Source: Pyxidicoccus xibeiensis (GTDB taxonomy: Bacteria; Myxococcota; Myxococcia; Myxococcales; Myxococcaceae). Taken from it: a stretch of DNA of 64,000 nt. The notes beneath the pieces were generated by a model. The model saw only the letters and a program-made list of their open reading frames with translations, did not search any database and was not told the DNA's origin. The stretch is from positions 62,001 through 126,000 of the forward strand of contig NZ_JAJVKV010000013.1 of the NCBI RefSeq assembly GCF_024198175.1, given 5' to 3'. Below are positions 1 to 8,003 of the stretch, piece by piece. Within the stretch, counting starts at the first letter, position 1, and every line of letters begins with the position of its first letter. Position numbers and translations under genes: made by a program.

Positions 1-54
1 CGCCTGCCGCACCCCGCGAGCGACGTGGGGCTGGGGCTCGTCCGGGCGCCGTGA
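1..54 (+). CDS. C-terminal end of an unknown protein (partial)
   Basis: Eighteen in-frame codons end at a TGA at 52-54. The visible tail is Arg-Leu-Pro-His-Pro-Ala-Ser-Asp-Val-Gly-Leu-Gly-Leu-Val-Arg-Ala-Pro. The gene starts outside the window, so no family can be assigned. It lies on the same strand as the next small gene, 35 bases downstream, and the two may be co-transcribed. Confidence 0.5.
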   Translation, partial: RLPHPASDVGLGLVRAP

Positions 55-89
55 GCCGGGCGCGACTCCTCCAGGAAGGGAGCACGGTC

Positions 90-329
90 ATGCCATCGAA
101 AACCCCGGTCTCCGTCCTGATAGAGGCGTCGCCGCCGGACCGCTTCGAAGACGTGGTGGCCCGGCTGAGGGCGGCCGGCCTCGACGTCGAGCAGGTGCTG
201 GAGGAGGCCGGCGTGGTGCTGGGACAGGCCGCGCCGGACTGCCTCCCCGCGCTCACCGCCGTCCGGGGCGCGACGGTGGAGGTCCAGCGCTCGTTCCAGC
301 TCGGACCTCCGGACTCCGACGTCCAGTGA
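90..329 (+). CDS. Small 79-residue protein, possible I9-inhibitor-like fold
   Basis: Function unknown. The protein has no signal peptide or membrane segment. The predicted order strand (VSVLIEA), helix (FEDVVARLRAAGL), two strands, helix, strand (TVEVQRSF) resembles the ferredoxin-like fold of peptidase-inhibitor I9 propeptides; this is inference from pattern only. The ATG at 90 is preferred because AGGAAGGGA lies at 73-81. An in-frame GTG at 51 overlaps the upstream stop but has no good ribosome site. If the truncated upstream gene encodes a subtilisin-type protease, this could be a stand-alone inhibitor or chaperone for it; the window cannot show that. Confidence 0.6.
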   Translation: MPSKTPVSVLIEASPPDRFEDVVARLRAAGLDVEQVLEEAGVVLGQAAPDCLPALTAVRGATVEVQRSFQLGPPDSDVQ

Positions 330-467
330 GGTGACGCGGAGGACTCCTTGACGAAGGGGGCAGGCAGCCTGGCGCCGTCCTGCCCCCGCGTCCGTGCCGC
401 GCCCTCACACTCTTTTCGGGCGCACTCACTCCCCACGTCCTGCGTGAGACGCAGTCGGGAGGTCACC

Positions 468-1664
468 ATGTTGAAGCCGTACCGCCGGGAGATTCCGCTC
501 CACACCGTGGAGGGCGTCCCCGACGCCGATGTCAGCACACATGCCTTCGCCACCGGCGACAAGCTGGGGCTGAGCATGTTGCGCTTCCTTCGAGAGCCCG
601 GGGACGACGTGGTCCTCATCGTCCACGGGCTCACCACGTCCTCGGACATGTTCATCATGCCCGAGCACTACAACCTGGTGCGCTACCTGCTGGACCACGG
701 CTTCACCGACGTCTGGACGTTGGACTTCCGGATGAGCAACCGGCATCCCTACAACCTCCAGCGCCACCGCTACGACATGGATGACATCGCCGCCTTCGAC
801 TTCCCCGCGGCCCTCCAGAAGCTGCGCGCCGAGGTGGGGCCGGACGCGCGCATCCATGTCATCTGCCACTGTCTGGGGGCAGTGTCCTTCATGATGAGCC
901 TGTTCGGTGGCGCGGTCACCGGCATCAGCAGCGTCATCGCCAACAGCGTCTCGCTCACGCCGCGCGTGCCCCGCTGGTCCAAGGCGAAGCTGACGCTGTC
1001 GCCGTTCCTCCTGGAGCAGCTGGCGGGAATGTCCTACCTCAATGCCGCCGGAGCGGAGGAGGGGGGCCTGTCACGCAACAAGCTGCTGGTGGCGCTGGCC
1101 GGCCTCGTCCATCGCGAGTGCGATGTGCCCGCCTGCCACATGCTCAGCCTCATGTGGGGCACGGGCTTCCCGGCGCTGTACAGCCACGAGAACCTGCACC
1201 CCGTCACCCACGAGCGGGGTGGGGACCTCTACGGGGCCACGGGCTTCCACTACTACCGCCACGTGCGGAAGATGGTGAGCGCGGGTGGCGCGGTGAAGTA
1301 CGACCCGAAGAAGGCCTCCGTCAGCCACCTGCCGGACGACTACTTCCAGCACGCGAAGAACATCCAGACGCCCGTGCTGTTCTTCACGGGCGCGGACAAC
1401 CACGTCTTCACCGACTCGAACATCGTCTGCCACCAGCGACTGGAGGCCCTGGTCCCCGGGCGGCACGCGTTGCGCGTGCTCCAGGGCTACGGGCACCAGG
1501 ACGTCTTCATGGGCAAGGACTGCCACCGCGACGTCTTCCCTCTCTTCGTGTCCTGGCTGGAGAAGCACCAGGGCGCCCGGCCGCGCTCCGTCCGGTACCT
1601 TCCGCCCGAGGTCACTCAGAGCTCGAACCGGATGCCCTGGGCCAGCGGCAGCGCGTCCGAGTAG
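468..1664 (+). CDS. Alpha/beta hydrolase with a cysteine nucleophile
   Basis: A 398-residue cytoplasmic alpha/beta hydrolase. The nucleophile elbow reads ICHCLG, so Cys135 stands where most family members have serine. An [10 protein letters not shown] oxyanion-type segment comes first; a later GADNHVF (acid) and [10 protein letters not shown] (histidine) complete the triad. The His-Cys-x-Gly elbow followed by a Phe-rich helix resembles the hydrolase domain fused to some GMC-type, cholesterol-oxidase-like flavoproteins, here as a free protein. The ATG at 468 is chosen because GGGAGG lies seven bases upstream; the frame is open further upstream but that part looks non-coding. The last 49 bases overlap the convergent aldehyde dehydrogenase gene. 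The substrate is probably a lipid or ester, which is inference. Confidence 0.85.
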   Translation: MLKPYRREIPLHTVEGVPDADVSTHAFATGDKLGLSMLRFLREPGDDVVLIVHGLTTSSDMFIMPEHYNLVRYLLDHGFTDVWTLDFRMSNRHPYNLQRHRYDMDDIAAFDFPAALQKLRAEVGPDARIHVICHCLGAVSFMMSLFGGAVTGISSVIANSVSLTPRVPRWSKAKLTLSPFLLEQLAGMSYLNAAGAEEGGLSRNKLLVALAGLVHRECDVPACHMLSLMWGTGFPALYSHENLHPVTHERGGDLYGATGFHYYRHVRKMVSAGGAVKYDPKKASVSHLPDDYFQHAKNIQTPVLFFTGADNHVFTDSNIVCHQRLEALVPGRHALRVLQGYGHQDVFMGKDCHRDVFPLFVSWLEKHQGARPRSVRYLPPEVTQSSNRMPWASGSASE

Positions 1665-3148
1665 TTGATGGTGTTGGTCTGCCGGCGCATGTACGCCTTC
1701 CATGCGTCGGAGCCGGACTCGCGGCCTCCGCCCGTCTCCTTCTCACCGCCGAAGGCGCCGCCAATCTCCGCGCCGGAGGTGCCGATGTTGACGTTGGCGA
1801 TGCCGCAGTCGGAGCCGGCGGCGGACAGGAACTGCTCGGACACCTTGAGGTCCTGGGTGAACACCGCCGAGGAGAGCCCCTGCGGCACGCCGTTTTGAAT
1901 GGCGATGGCCTCCTCGAGCGTCCGGTAGGGCAGCACGTAGAGGATGGGCGCGAAGGTCTCCGTCTGCACCACCTCGCTGCCGGGGCTGACGCCGGTGATG
2001 AGCGTGGGCAGCACGAAGTGGCCGGGGCCGCCCCGCGCCCTGCCTCCGCTCACCACGCGGCCCCCTGACGCCCGGGCCTTCTCCACCGCCGCCTCGAAGC
2101 GTCGCACGGCCGCCGCGTCGATGAGCGGCCCCATCAGCGTGCCCGCCTCCAGCGGGTCTCCGATGCGGGCCTCGACCTGCGCGTACGCGGCGGTGAGCCG
2201 GGCCACCACGTCGTCCACGATGGCCTCGTGCACGATGAGCCGGCGCGTGGTGGTGCAGCGCTGGCCGGCGGTGCCCACCGCGCCGAAGACGATGGCGGGA
2301 ATGGCCAGCTTCAGGTCGGCGGTGCGGTCCACGATGATGGCGTTGTTGCCCCCCAGCTCCAGGAGGCTCCGGCCCATGCGCTGGGCCACGCGCACGCCCA
2401 CCTGACGGCCCACCGCGGACGAGCCGGTGAAGCTCACCAGCGCGACGCGCTTGTCGTCCACCAGCCGCTGCGCCAGCTCGGTGCCGCTGTCGTTGAAGAG
2501 GAAGAACACCTCCGGGAAGCCCCCGGCCTTCAGCGCCTCGTTGCAGATGCGGGTGGCGGCGATGGCCGACAGCGGCGTCTTCGGCGAGGGCTTCCAGATG
2601 GAGATGTTCCCGCACACCGCGGCGATGAACGCGTTCCACGCCCACACGGCGACGGGGAAGTTGAAGGCGCTGATGATGCCGACCAGCCCCAGCGGGTGCC
2701 ACTGCTCGTACATGCGGTGGCCGGGGCGCTCGGAGTGCATGGACAGGCCGTACAGCATGCGCGACTGGCCGACGGCGAAGTCGGCGATGTCCACCATCTC
2801 CTGCACCTCGCCGTCGCCCTCGGGCTTGATCTTCCCCATCTCCAGGGAGACCAGCGACCCGAGCGCGTCCTTGTTCCGGCGCAGGGCCTCGCCGCACAGC
2901 CGGATGGCCTCGCCGCGCCGGGGCGCGGGCGTCGCGCGCCACGCGGCGAAGGCCTGCGCCGCCCTGTGCACCAGCGTCTCGTAGTCCTCCGCGCTGGCCG
3001 AGGACACACGGGCCAGGCGCTGGCCGTTGCTCGGGTTGAAGACCTCGAGGTCGGCGTCCGGGCCCGTCCCGGACCACTCGCCGTTGCCGAGGTAGGTGCC
3101 GGGGTTGCGCTCGGACAGGCCGAGCGCTTCGAGGATGGCGTGGGTCAT
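1616..3148 (-). CDS. amaB: ALDH7-family aldehyde dehydrogenase
   Basis: A 510-residue NAD(P)+-dependent aldehyde dehydrogenase of the antiquitin (ALDH7) type, which oxidises alpha-aminoadipate semialdehyde/piperideine-6-carboxylate in lysine catabolism. The family signature is clear: [14 protein letters not shown] before the cofactor site, FTGSSAVGR, the glutamate motif [11 protein letters not shown], and the catalytic cysteine in [13 protein letters not shown]. Length is normal for ALDH7. It stands alone, with no other lysine-degradation gene nearby, so the pathway assignment rests on family identity. Its 3' end overlaps the convergent hydrolase gene by 49 bases. The start is the only good ATG before the conserved N-terminus. 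Confidence 0.9.
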   Translation of the reverse strand: MTHAILEALGLSERNPGTYLGNGEWSGTGPDADLEVFNPSNGQRLARVSSASAEDYETLVHRAAQAFAAWRATPAPRRGEAIRLCGEALRRNKDALGSLVSLEMGKIKPEGDGEVQEMVDIADFAVGQSRMLYGLSMHSERPGHRMYEQWHPLGLVGIISAFNFPVAVWAWNAFIAAVCGNISIWKPSPKTPLSAIAATRICNEALKAGGFPEVFFLFNDSGTELAQRLVDDKRVALVSFTGSSAVGRQVGVRVAQRMGRSLLELGGNNAIIVDRTADLKLAIPAIVFGAVGTAGQRCTTTRRLIVHEAIVDDVVARLTAAYAQVEARIGDPLEAGTLMGPLIDAAAVRRFEAAVEKARASGGRVVSGGRARGGPGHFVLPTLITGVSPGSEVVQTETFAPILYVLPYRTLEEAIAIQNGVPQGLSSAVFTQDLKVSEQFLSAAGSDCGIANVNIGTSGAEIGGAFGGEKETGGGRESGSDAWKAYMRRQTNTINYSDALPLAQGIRFEL

Positions 3149-3242
3149 GGCGGTCTCGCGTGGAAGCGGGAGCGGGCGGGTGCTCCCGTGGCGGGACCAC
3201 GTACCACACGGACGCCGCGCGGGGCAGCGCCGGAGGCTTCGC

Positions 3243-5027
3243 TCAGTGCACGCCGATGCGCTCCAGCAGCCCGTCGACCATGTGGGTGAGCCGCCCCTGG
3301 TCCACCCAGTCGTCGATGCGCGTCAGCCCGGTGAATGCGGCGAAGCGGCGCAGCAGGTCGGCCGCCTGGAAGGCGGAGTCGAGGCCGAGGACCTCGAACA
3401 CGTGCGGGCGGCCGCGCCGATGGAGGGTGGCGTCCAGGCGCTTCCATGGCTCCAGCCAGGCGGGCTCCTCCAGGGGCCATACCCCGGCACGCGCCGCCGT
3501 GGAGCCGACCCGCTCGAGGATGGCATTGACCGCGCGGCGGCCCGCCTCGCAGGCGCCCTCCATGGATGCGAGGTCGGTGTGCGTGCGGACGTAGTCGCCC
3601 GCGAGGCACAGGTTGGGAATGGCGCTCGCCGCTTCTGGACGCAGCTCCCAGGAGCGGGGCGGGTGAACCAGCAGCCGCGAGGGGTTGGCGGGCGGCAGGC
3701 CGGCGCCATAGTCCAGGTCGGCGTCGAGGTGGAACGAGTGCAGCAGCTCGTCGGTGAGGATCTGCTCTTCCGGCTGGGTGCCGTTGAGCGCCGCCTTGAG
3801 CTGGCCCCACACCTCGGTCCTGATTTCCTCGGGCGTGCAGTCCTTGGCGCGCTTGGGCACGAAGGTGCCGGGGGTGTCCCAGTCGGAGATGTCGATGGAG
3901 AGCAGCCCGCCCACCTGCCCGTCACCGAACTGGCGCCGGAACAGGCCGAGGTCGTGCCAGAACTGTGGCTGGGAGATGGACGTCAGCGCCCAGGGGGAGT
4001 CCGGATAGAAGGTGTGTCCCCGGACGAGGGGCACGTCCTCGTAGAGGAAGAACTGGGCGCCGACCATCCACGACACCAGCTGCTCCACGTCGGCGGCGCG
4101 CAGCCGGGCCAGCGCCGGGTCCAGCCCGGCAAGCTCGGGGCTGATGAGGGCCTGGGCCGCGTCGATGGGCACCGCGAGCACGTACTGGTCCGCGCTGCGC
4201 GCGTGGCCGTCGTCGAAGCGCACCTGGGAGATGCGCCCGCCCGCGACGTCGAAGCCGGCGCAGCGGACGCCGCCGTGCAGGTGGACGCCCAGGCCGCGCA
4301 GATGGGTGACCCAGGGCTCGAGCCACATCTGGCTGGTCGGTCCGCCCATCGTCCGATCGTTGCTCACCCCCGTCGTGGCGTAGTCGAGCAGGAGCTGCAC
4401 CGAAACGGTCCCAATCGTCCGCGCCGAGCCGTGGTGCGGGTCCATCGCGACCATGGTGCGCGGCACCGCGCGGAGCTGGCGCTGCAACTGCGGCGAGTAG
4501 AGGTCGCCATGGAGGTAGTCCCACCAGGAGAGCCGCTCGTACTCACCGAGCCGGCGCTCGTCACACGACGACAGGAACTGGAGGAACCGCAGGCCGAACA
4601 GGCTGACGTCGGCCTTGTCGAAGTCGAACTCCTGGAAGAACAGCTCGAGCGCCTCCAGCACGTCGTAGGGCTTGTCGAGGCGCCGGCGGTAGAAGCGGTG
4701 CCAGGTCGTCTCGTCTATCAAGGCCACCGCGCTCTCGGTGGTGGGCCTGAGGTGCTGCTCGACATTGCGCGCGGGCTCACCGGGCACCGGCGTCCGGCGC
4801 ATCTGGTCGATGACGTGGCGGTAGAAGCGAGGGTAGAAGCGGAAGCCGTGCTCGCCCGGCAGGTCCCGGCGGCCTCCGGTGCCGGTGCCCGCCACCGGCT
4901 GGGAGCGCGCCTTGCCGCCCCACGTCGCGCGTGACTCGTAGACGTGGACCTCGAAGTCGCGCTCCGCCAGCTCATGGGCGACGGTGAGTCCGGCGACTCC
5001 TCCCCCGATGACGATGACGCTGGCCAT
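3243..5027 (-). CDS. FAD-dependent oxidoreductase, phytoene-desaturase/HpnE-like
   Basis: A 594-residue flavoprotein of the amine-oxidase/phytoene-desaturase superfamily. The N-terminus has the dinucleotide motif [18 protein letters not shown] followed by the FAD ribose acid and GGKA. A second conserved stretch, [12 protein letters not shown], is typical of a branch of carotenoid- and squalene-modifying enzymes. Near the C-terminus, [20 protein letters not shown] matches the FAD-closing motif. The last ~90 residues after that motif form an added tail not needed for the fold. It likely acts on an isoprenoid or lipid at the membrane surface, but no carotenoid or hopanoid genes adjoin it, so the substrate is unknown. 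It reads away from the terminator at 5162-5194. Confidence 0.85.
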   Translation of the reverse strand: MASVIVIGGGVAGLTVAHELAERDFEVHVYESRATWGGKARSQPVAGTGTGGRRDLPGEHGFRFYPRFYRHVIDQMRRTPVPGEPARNVEQHLRPTTESAVALIDETTWHRFYRRRLDKPYDVLEALELFFQEFDFDKADVSLFGLRFLQFLSSCDERRLGEYERLSWWDYLHGDLYSPQLQRQLRAVPRTMVAMDPHHGSARTIGTVSVQLLLDYATTGVSNDRTMGGPTSQMWLEPWVTHLRGLGVHLHGGVRCAGFDVAGGRISQVRFDDGHARSADQYVLAVPIDAAQALISPELAGLDPALARLRAADVEQLVSWMVGAQFFLYEDVPLVRGHTFYPDSPWALTSISQPQFWHDLGLFRRQFGDGQVGGLLSIDISDWDTPGTFVPKRAKDCTPEEIRTEVWGQLKAALNGTQPEEQILTDELLHSFHLDADLDYGAGLPPANPSRLLVHPPRSWELRPEAASAIPNLCLAGDYVRTHTDLASMEGACEAGRRAVNAILERVGSTAARAGVWPLEEPAWLEPWKRLDATLHRRGRPHVFEVLGLDSAFQAADLLRRFAAFTGLTRIDDWVDQGRLTHMVDGLLERIGVH

Positions 5028-5161
5028 GCCGCACCTCCGTGGCTTCCCCTAGCGATGGAGACGCGCAGGGACGGAAGCAACGTGCGAGGGGGCTGCCCGT
5101 GCTGGGGCACCTGGCGCTTCCCAGGCTGGCCCTACGGGGTCGCGGGCTCTTGAAAAGAAGT

Positions 5162-5194
5162 GAGCCCGATCAGGTTGTCCTCCTGACCGGGCTC
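5162..5194 (-). terminator. Rho-independent terminator for minus-strand RNA
   Basis: A 13-bp stem (5182-5194 with 5162-5174, one G-U pair) closes a 7-base loop. On the minus strand it is followed by ACTTCTTTTC, a T-rich tail; the plus strand has none. It ends transcription coming from the tRNA-like RNA region and the gene at 5568-6299, before the flavoprotein gene begins at 5027. Confidence 0.75.
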
Positions 5195-5374
5195 GGGGTG
5201 CTGCCATGGATGAGGCCCGCACGTTTGAAGTTCCCGCCTCAGTCTAGACCTCGCGTCCTGCGATTGAACGACCGCCGCGCAAGCGGGATGGAGCGGCGGG
5301 CTGGAATTGCACCAGCATCTCGAGGAGGGGGGTGGGAACGGTTGATCGGGCCTGCGACAGCGAATGCTGAGTCT

Positions 5375-5547
5375 GGAGTGAGAATCTGAAGCTGGGGTGC
5401 CTCGCGGTCTCTTGTTGTCGCTTGCCTCTACCAGTTGGGCTACCCCGCCGCACGGTGGGTGGTGGCGGGGGCAGGCTTCGAACCTGCACTGACGGCGACC
5501 CGAGAACGCTCAGCGTGAGTCTGCTGCTGAGTTTGAGCTTGTACTCC
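5375..5547 (-). ncRNA. Permuted tRNA-like structured RNA (YrlA-type Y RNA candidate)
   Basis: Read on the minus strand, a perfect T-arm (GCAGG, loop TTCGAAG, CCTGC; 5487-5471) leads into CCCCGCC (5470-5464), A and CCA (5462-5460). Ten bases later comes GGCGGGG (5449-5443), an exact 7-bp partner for the acceptor strand. Then follow TA and a D-arm with GCCC, loop AACTGGTAG and AGGC. So the 3' half of a tRNA lies before its 5' half. Outside these, GTCGC (5499-5495) pairs with GCGAC (5421-5417), AAGCT (5540-5536) with AGCTT (5393-5389), and GGAGT (5547-5543) with ACTCC (5379-5375). A further 6-bp hairpin (5531-5526 with 5514-5509) sits on the 5' side. A tRNA-like module whose acceptor stem is capped by a loop is the layout of YrlA-type Y RNAs that bind Ro60. 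No Ro60 gene is in the window, and I cannot point to the Ro60-binding consensus. A circularly permuted tRNA gene is the main alternative. The outer boundaries are estimates. Confidence 0.55.
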
Positions 5548-5567
5548 GAAAGGACTGCGGCCCGAGT

Positions 5568-6299
5568 CTAGCTGAAGAGGTAGCCGAGGAGAACCTCGCC
5601 GGCCTTCAGCTCCTCCGCCTCCACGGCGTTGGCCTCTTCACGGGCGAACTTGACTGCCTGCTGCAGCTTCTCGACGCGCTCCAGCATGTCGTTGACGCGG
5701 GTGGCGGGCAGGGCGCCGGAGAACTTCACGGTCTTCCAGTAACCGACCACGATGTCCTCGTAATACACCTCCACCTGGGCGGGGTGCTTCTCGGTGGCCT
5801 CGGACTTCACGTGGTTGCGCGGGACCTTCTTCGTCTTCGCCGTCTGCACCGGCTCGGTGGCCCACAGGCCCTGCGCCGGGTCCGGCACCCAGCTCTCCGA
5901 GGGGTCCAGCGTGGGGAGCTTCTTCACGAAGGTGTGAAGGTCCACCAGCTGCTTCTCCAGGAAGAGCAGGTACGTCGCGGGCACACCCTTGAGCAGGACC
6001 TTGCCGTCCACGCGCACGTCCGCCTTGGCGTGGCAGTTGGTGAGGTCCTTGGTGGCGGTGACGTCGAAGAGGCGGGTGAGGATCTCCTTCGTCTTCTTCA
6101 GCACGTCGTCGGTGCGCACCTGCACGCGCGTGGACTCGGGGGGAAAGCGCTCACCCTCCTCGTCGCGGGGCTGATAGGTGCGGGAGAGGCCGGCGAGCAG
6201 CTGCGGCTTCTGGAGGTCGTGGTGCGCCTGCGTCAGCTCCTGCTGGGAGCGGTTCTTGACGCCCTTCTCGACGGCGATGATCTGGTTCAGCTTGGCCAT
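5568..6299 (-). CDS. Conserved protein of unknown function next to the tRNA-like RNA
   Basis: A 243-residue soluble protein with no signal peptide or membrane helix. It begins MAKLNQIIAVEKGVK and has a charged, largely helical N-terminal half, a central PVQTAKTKKVPRNHVK-like basic stretch, a KHPAQVEVYYEDIVVGYWKT strand region and a C-terminal coiled segment. From memory it belongs to an uncharacterised family (DUF7873-like) seen in actinobacteria, phages and myxobacteria; this is unverified. The gene lies directly upstream of, and on the same strand as, the permuted tRNA-like RNA, sharing its terminator at 5162-5194. The two may form one transcription unit. The ATG at 6299 is preferred over an upstream in-frame ATG at 6350 because the conserved protein starts there. 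Confidence 0.8.
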   Translation of the reverse strand: MAKLNQIIAVEKGVKNRSQQELTQAHHDLQKPQLLAGLSRTYQPRDEEGERFPPESTRVQVRTDDVLKKTKEILTRLFDVTATKDLTNCHAKADVRVDGKVLLKGVPATYLLFLEKQLVDLHTFVKKLPTLDPSESWVPDPAQGLWATEPVQTAKTKKVPRNHVKSEATEKHPAQVEVYYEDIVVGYWKTVKFSGALPATRVNDMLERVEKLQQAVKFAREEANAVEAEELKAGEVLLGYLFS

Positions 6300-6509
6300 G
6301 ATGGGTCTTCTATCGTTTTTCGTTTGATTTGCGTCAGCTGACGTTTCCAACCGCCGCGACCTGACGCGCTGGCGCCCCGGGGAGTGCGGGCTGCATCCCG
6401 CCCGGCGCAGCGACCGTCCGCCTCCCGGTCACGACCGCTCGCCCGGACCGCCGGGCGCCTGGCAAGGGGGGGAGGGCAAGAGGGGGCCTGTCATCGTAGC
6501 CTCTGTCCC

Positions 6510-8003
6510 GTGATTCCCGGAGAGCTCACCACGGCCCCTGACGACGTCCGCCCGCGCGCGCATGCGCTGGCGGCGCTCACGGCCAATGGCGCCCTGGTCG
6601 TGGGGCTCGCCGCGCTGTTCGCGCCGACGTTCCGCTGGCTCGCGGGCCTGCTCACCCACGAGCTGCGCACGAGCACCCTGCTGTTCCTGTTCGTGGCCCT
6701 CGTGCTCGTGTCGCGGGCGCCCCGGGGGCTGCACCGCGGCTTCCTGCGGGCACCCCGCGTGGACCGGCTCCCGGTGGTGCTGCTCGTGGGGGCCAGCGCG
6801 CTCCAGGTGCTTGTCCGGAGGTTCCTGGACGTGGACCTCATGTCCACGGCCCTGCTGCTGGTGGCGCTGTACGGGCTCGCCGGGTTCTACCTGCCCGGAC
6901 ACCTCTGGCGGCGCGCCGCGTCCGGGGTGGCGCTGCTCGTCGGGGTGCTGCCCTTCGGCCACCACCTGGAGGCGTACCTGGGGTTCCCGGCCCGGCTCGT
7001 GGCCGCGCGCATTGCCTCCGGGCTCCTGGGCTCGCTGGGAGTCGCGAACTCCGGCAGCGAGAGCATCCTCGTCATGGAGAACGGGCTGGCCTCCGTCGAC
7101 CTGCCCTGCGCGGGCATGAAGAGCCTGTGGGTAGGGGCGCTGCTCACCCTGGCGCTCGTCGCCGTCCAGGGGCGCCGCCTCGGCTGGCGGCTCGCGGCCG
7201 TGCTGGCGGCGCAGGCCAGCGCGATGCTCGGGGCCAACGCGGTGCGTGTGACGGCCTTGTCGCTGGTGGCGGTGGCCGCGGGCCGGCCCGACCTGGCCTC
7301 GCTCATCCACACGCCCCTGGGCCTCTTCGGGTTCCTCCTGGTCGCGGGCGCCGCCGCCTGGGCCACCGTACGGTGGGTGCCCCAGGCCACCATGCGGCCC
7401 GCCATGGACGAGGCGCCCGTGCGCGCGTCGCTCGTGCCGCCGCTCCTGCTGGCCTCGGTGCTGGGACTCCTCACCGCCGTGTCCTCGAGACGGCCGCTCC
7501 CGCCCCCCGTGCCCGCGCCGCTGCGCTTCACCCTTCCAGCGGCATTCGCCGCGGTGCCCGCCACCCTCAGTGCGGCGGAGATGGACCTCTTCGGCCGCCA
7601 TGGCGCGGCCGGCGCGCGGAAGGTCTTCTTCACCTGGGCGGGCCGCCGCGGCTCGCTCCTGCTGGTGCCCGCGACCTCCTGGCGCGCGCACCACCCGGCG
7701 GCGCAGTGCCTGGCGGCGAGCGGCGTCACGCTCCACGCCATCGACACGCGGAAGCTCGGCGAGGGCTTTGCCGTGCAGCACATGGAGCTGGGGCCCGTGC
7801 CTGGCGCGGCGGTGACGTGGTTCCAGCAGGGGGAGCGGACGGTGGCGACGCTCGCCGAGAGAATCCTGGCAGGACCCTTCGGCGATGACGCGCCGTGGGT
7901 GATGGCGACCGTGGTGCTCGAGGGAGCATCGGGGGCGCCGCTGGTGGACGCAGCAACCGAAGTCCGGGCCGCCGTGGGGCGCGCCTTCGAGGGGGTGCCG
8001 TGA
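6510..8003 (+). CDS. Exosortase (membrane transpeptidase)
   Basis: A 497-residue multi-pass membrane protein that cleaves or transfers proteins bearing PEP-type C-terminal signals. The exosortase catalytic triad is visible: Cys200 in VDLPCAGMKSLW, Arg246 in GANAVRVTALS and His267 in LIHTPLGLFGF. About eight hydrophobic segments fill residues 20-290. A periplasmic C-terminal domain of ~200 residues follows, resembling the EpsI/DUF3485-type extension of some exosortases. The GTG at 6510 is chosen because the protein-like sequence starts there; the frame is open further upstream without support. Its TGA overlaps the ATG of the next gene by one base (TGATG), so the two are translationally coupled. 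That neighbour is its probable sole substrate. Confidence 0.85.
   Translation: MIPGELTTAPDDVRPRAHALAALTANGALVVGLAALFAPTFRWLAGLLTHELRTSTLLFLFVALVLVSRAPRGLHRGFLRAPRVDRLPVVLLVGASALQVLVRRFLDVDLMSTALLLVALYGLAGFYLPGHLWRRAASGVALLVGVLPFGHHLEAYLGFPARLVAARIASGLLGSLGVANSGSESILVMENGLASVDLPCAGMKSLWVGALLTLALVAVQGRRLGWRLAAVLAAQASAMLGANAVRVTALSLVAVAAGRPDLASLIHTPLGLFGFLLVAGAAAWATVRWVPQATMRPAMDEAPVRASLVPPLLLASVLGLLTAVSSRRPLPPPVPAPLRFTLPAAFAAVPATLSAAEMDLFGRHGAAGARKVFFTWAGRRGSLLLVPATSWRAHHPAAQCLAASGVTLHAIDTRKLGEGFAVQHMELGPVPGAAVTWFQQGERTVATLAERILAGPFGDDAPWVMATVVLEGASGAPLVDAATEVRAAVGRAFEGVP

Noticed and set aside
348-467. N-terminal extension of the Cys-nucleophile hydrolase
   Set aside because: The frame is open, but the ATG at 468 has a strong ribosome site and the extension reads as random Ser/Pro/Arg.
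5289-5451. A conventional tRNA using the 5' acceptor strand and the downstream degenerate T-arm
   Set aside because: It would be ~163 nt with a poor T-loop (TGCAATT) and no proper anticodon arm.
5162-5547. tmRNA (ssrA), including a permuted two-piece form
   Set aside because: There is a normal D-arm with GG in the loop, no tag reading frame ending in Ala-Ala, and no tmRNA-type 5' sequence. A tRNA-like Y RNA or permuted tRNA fits better.
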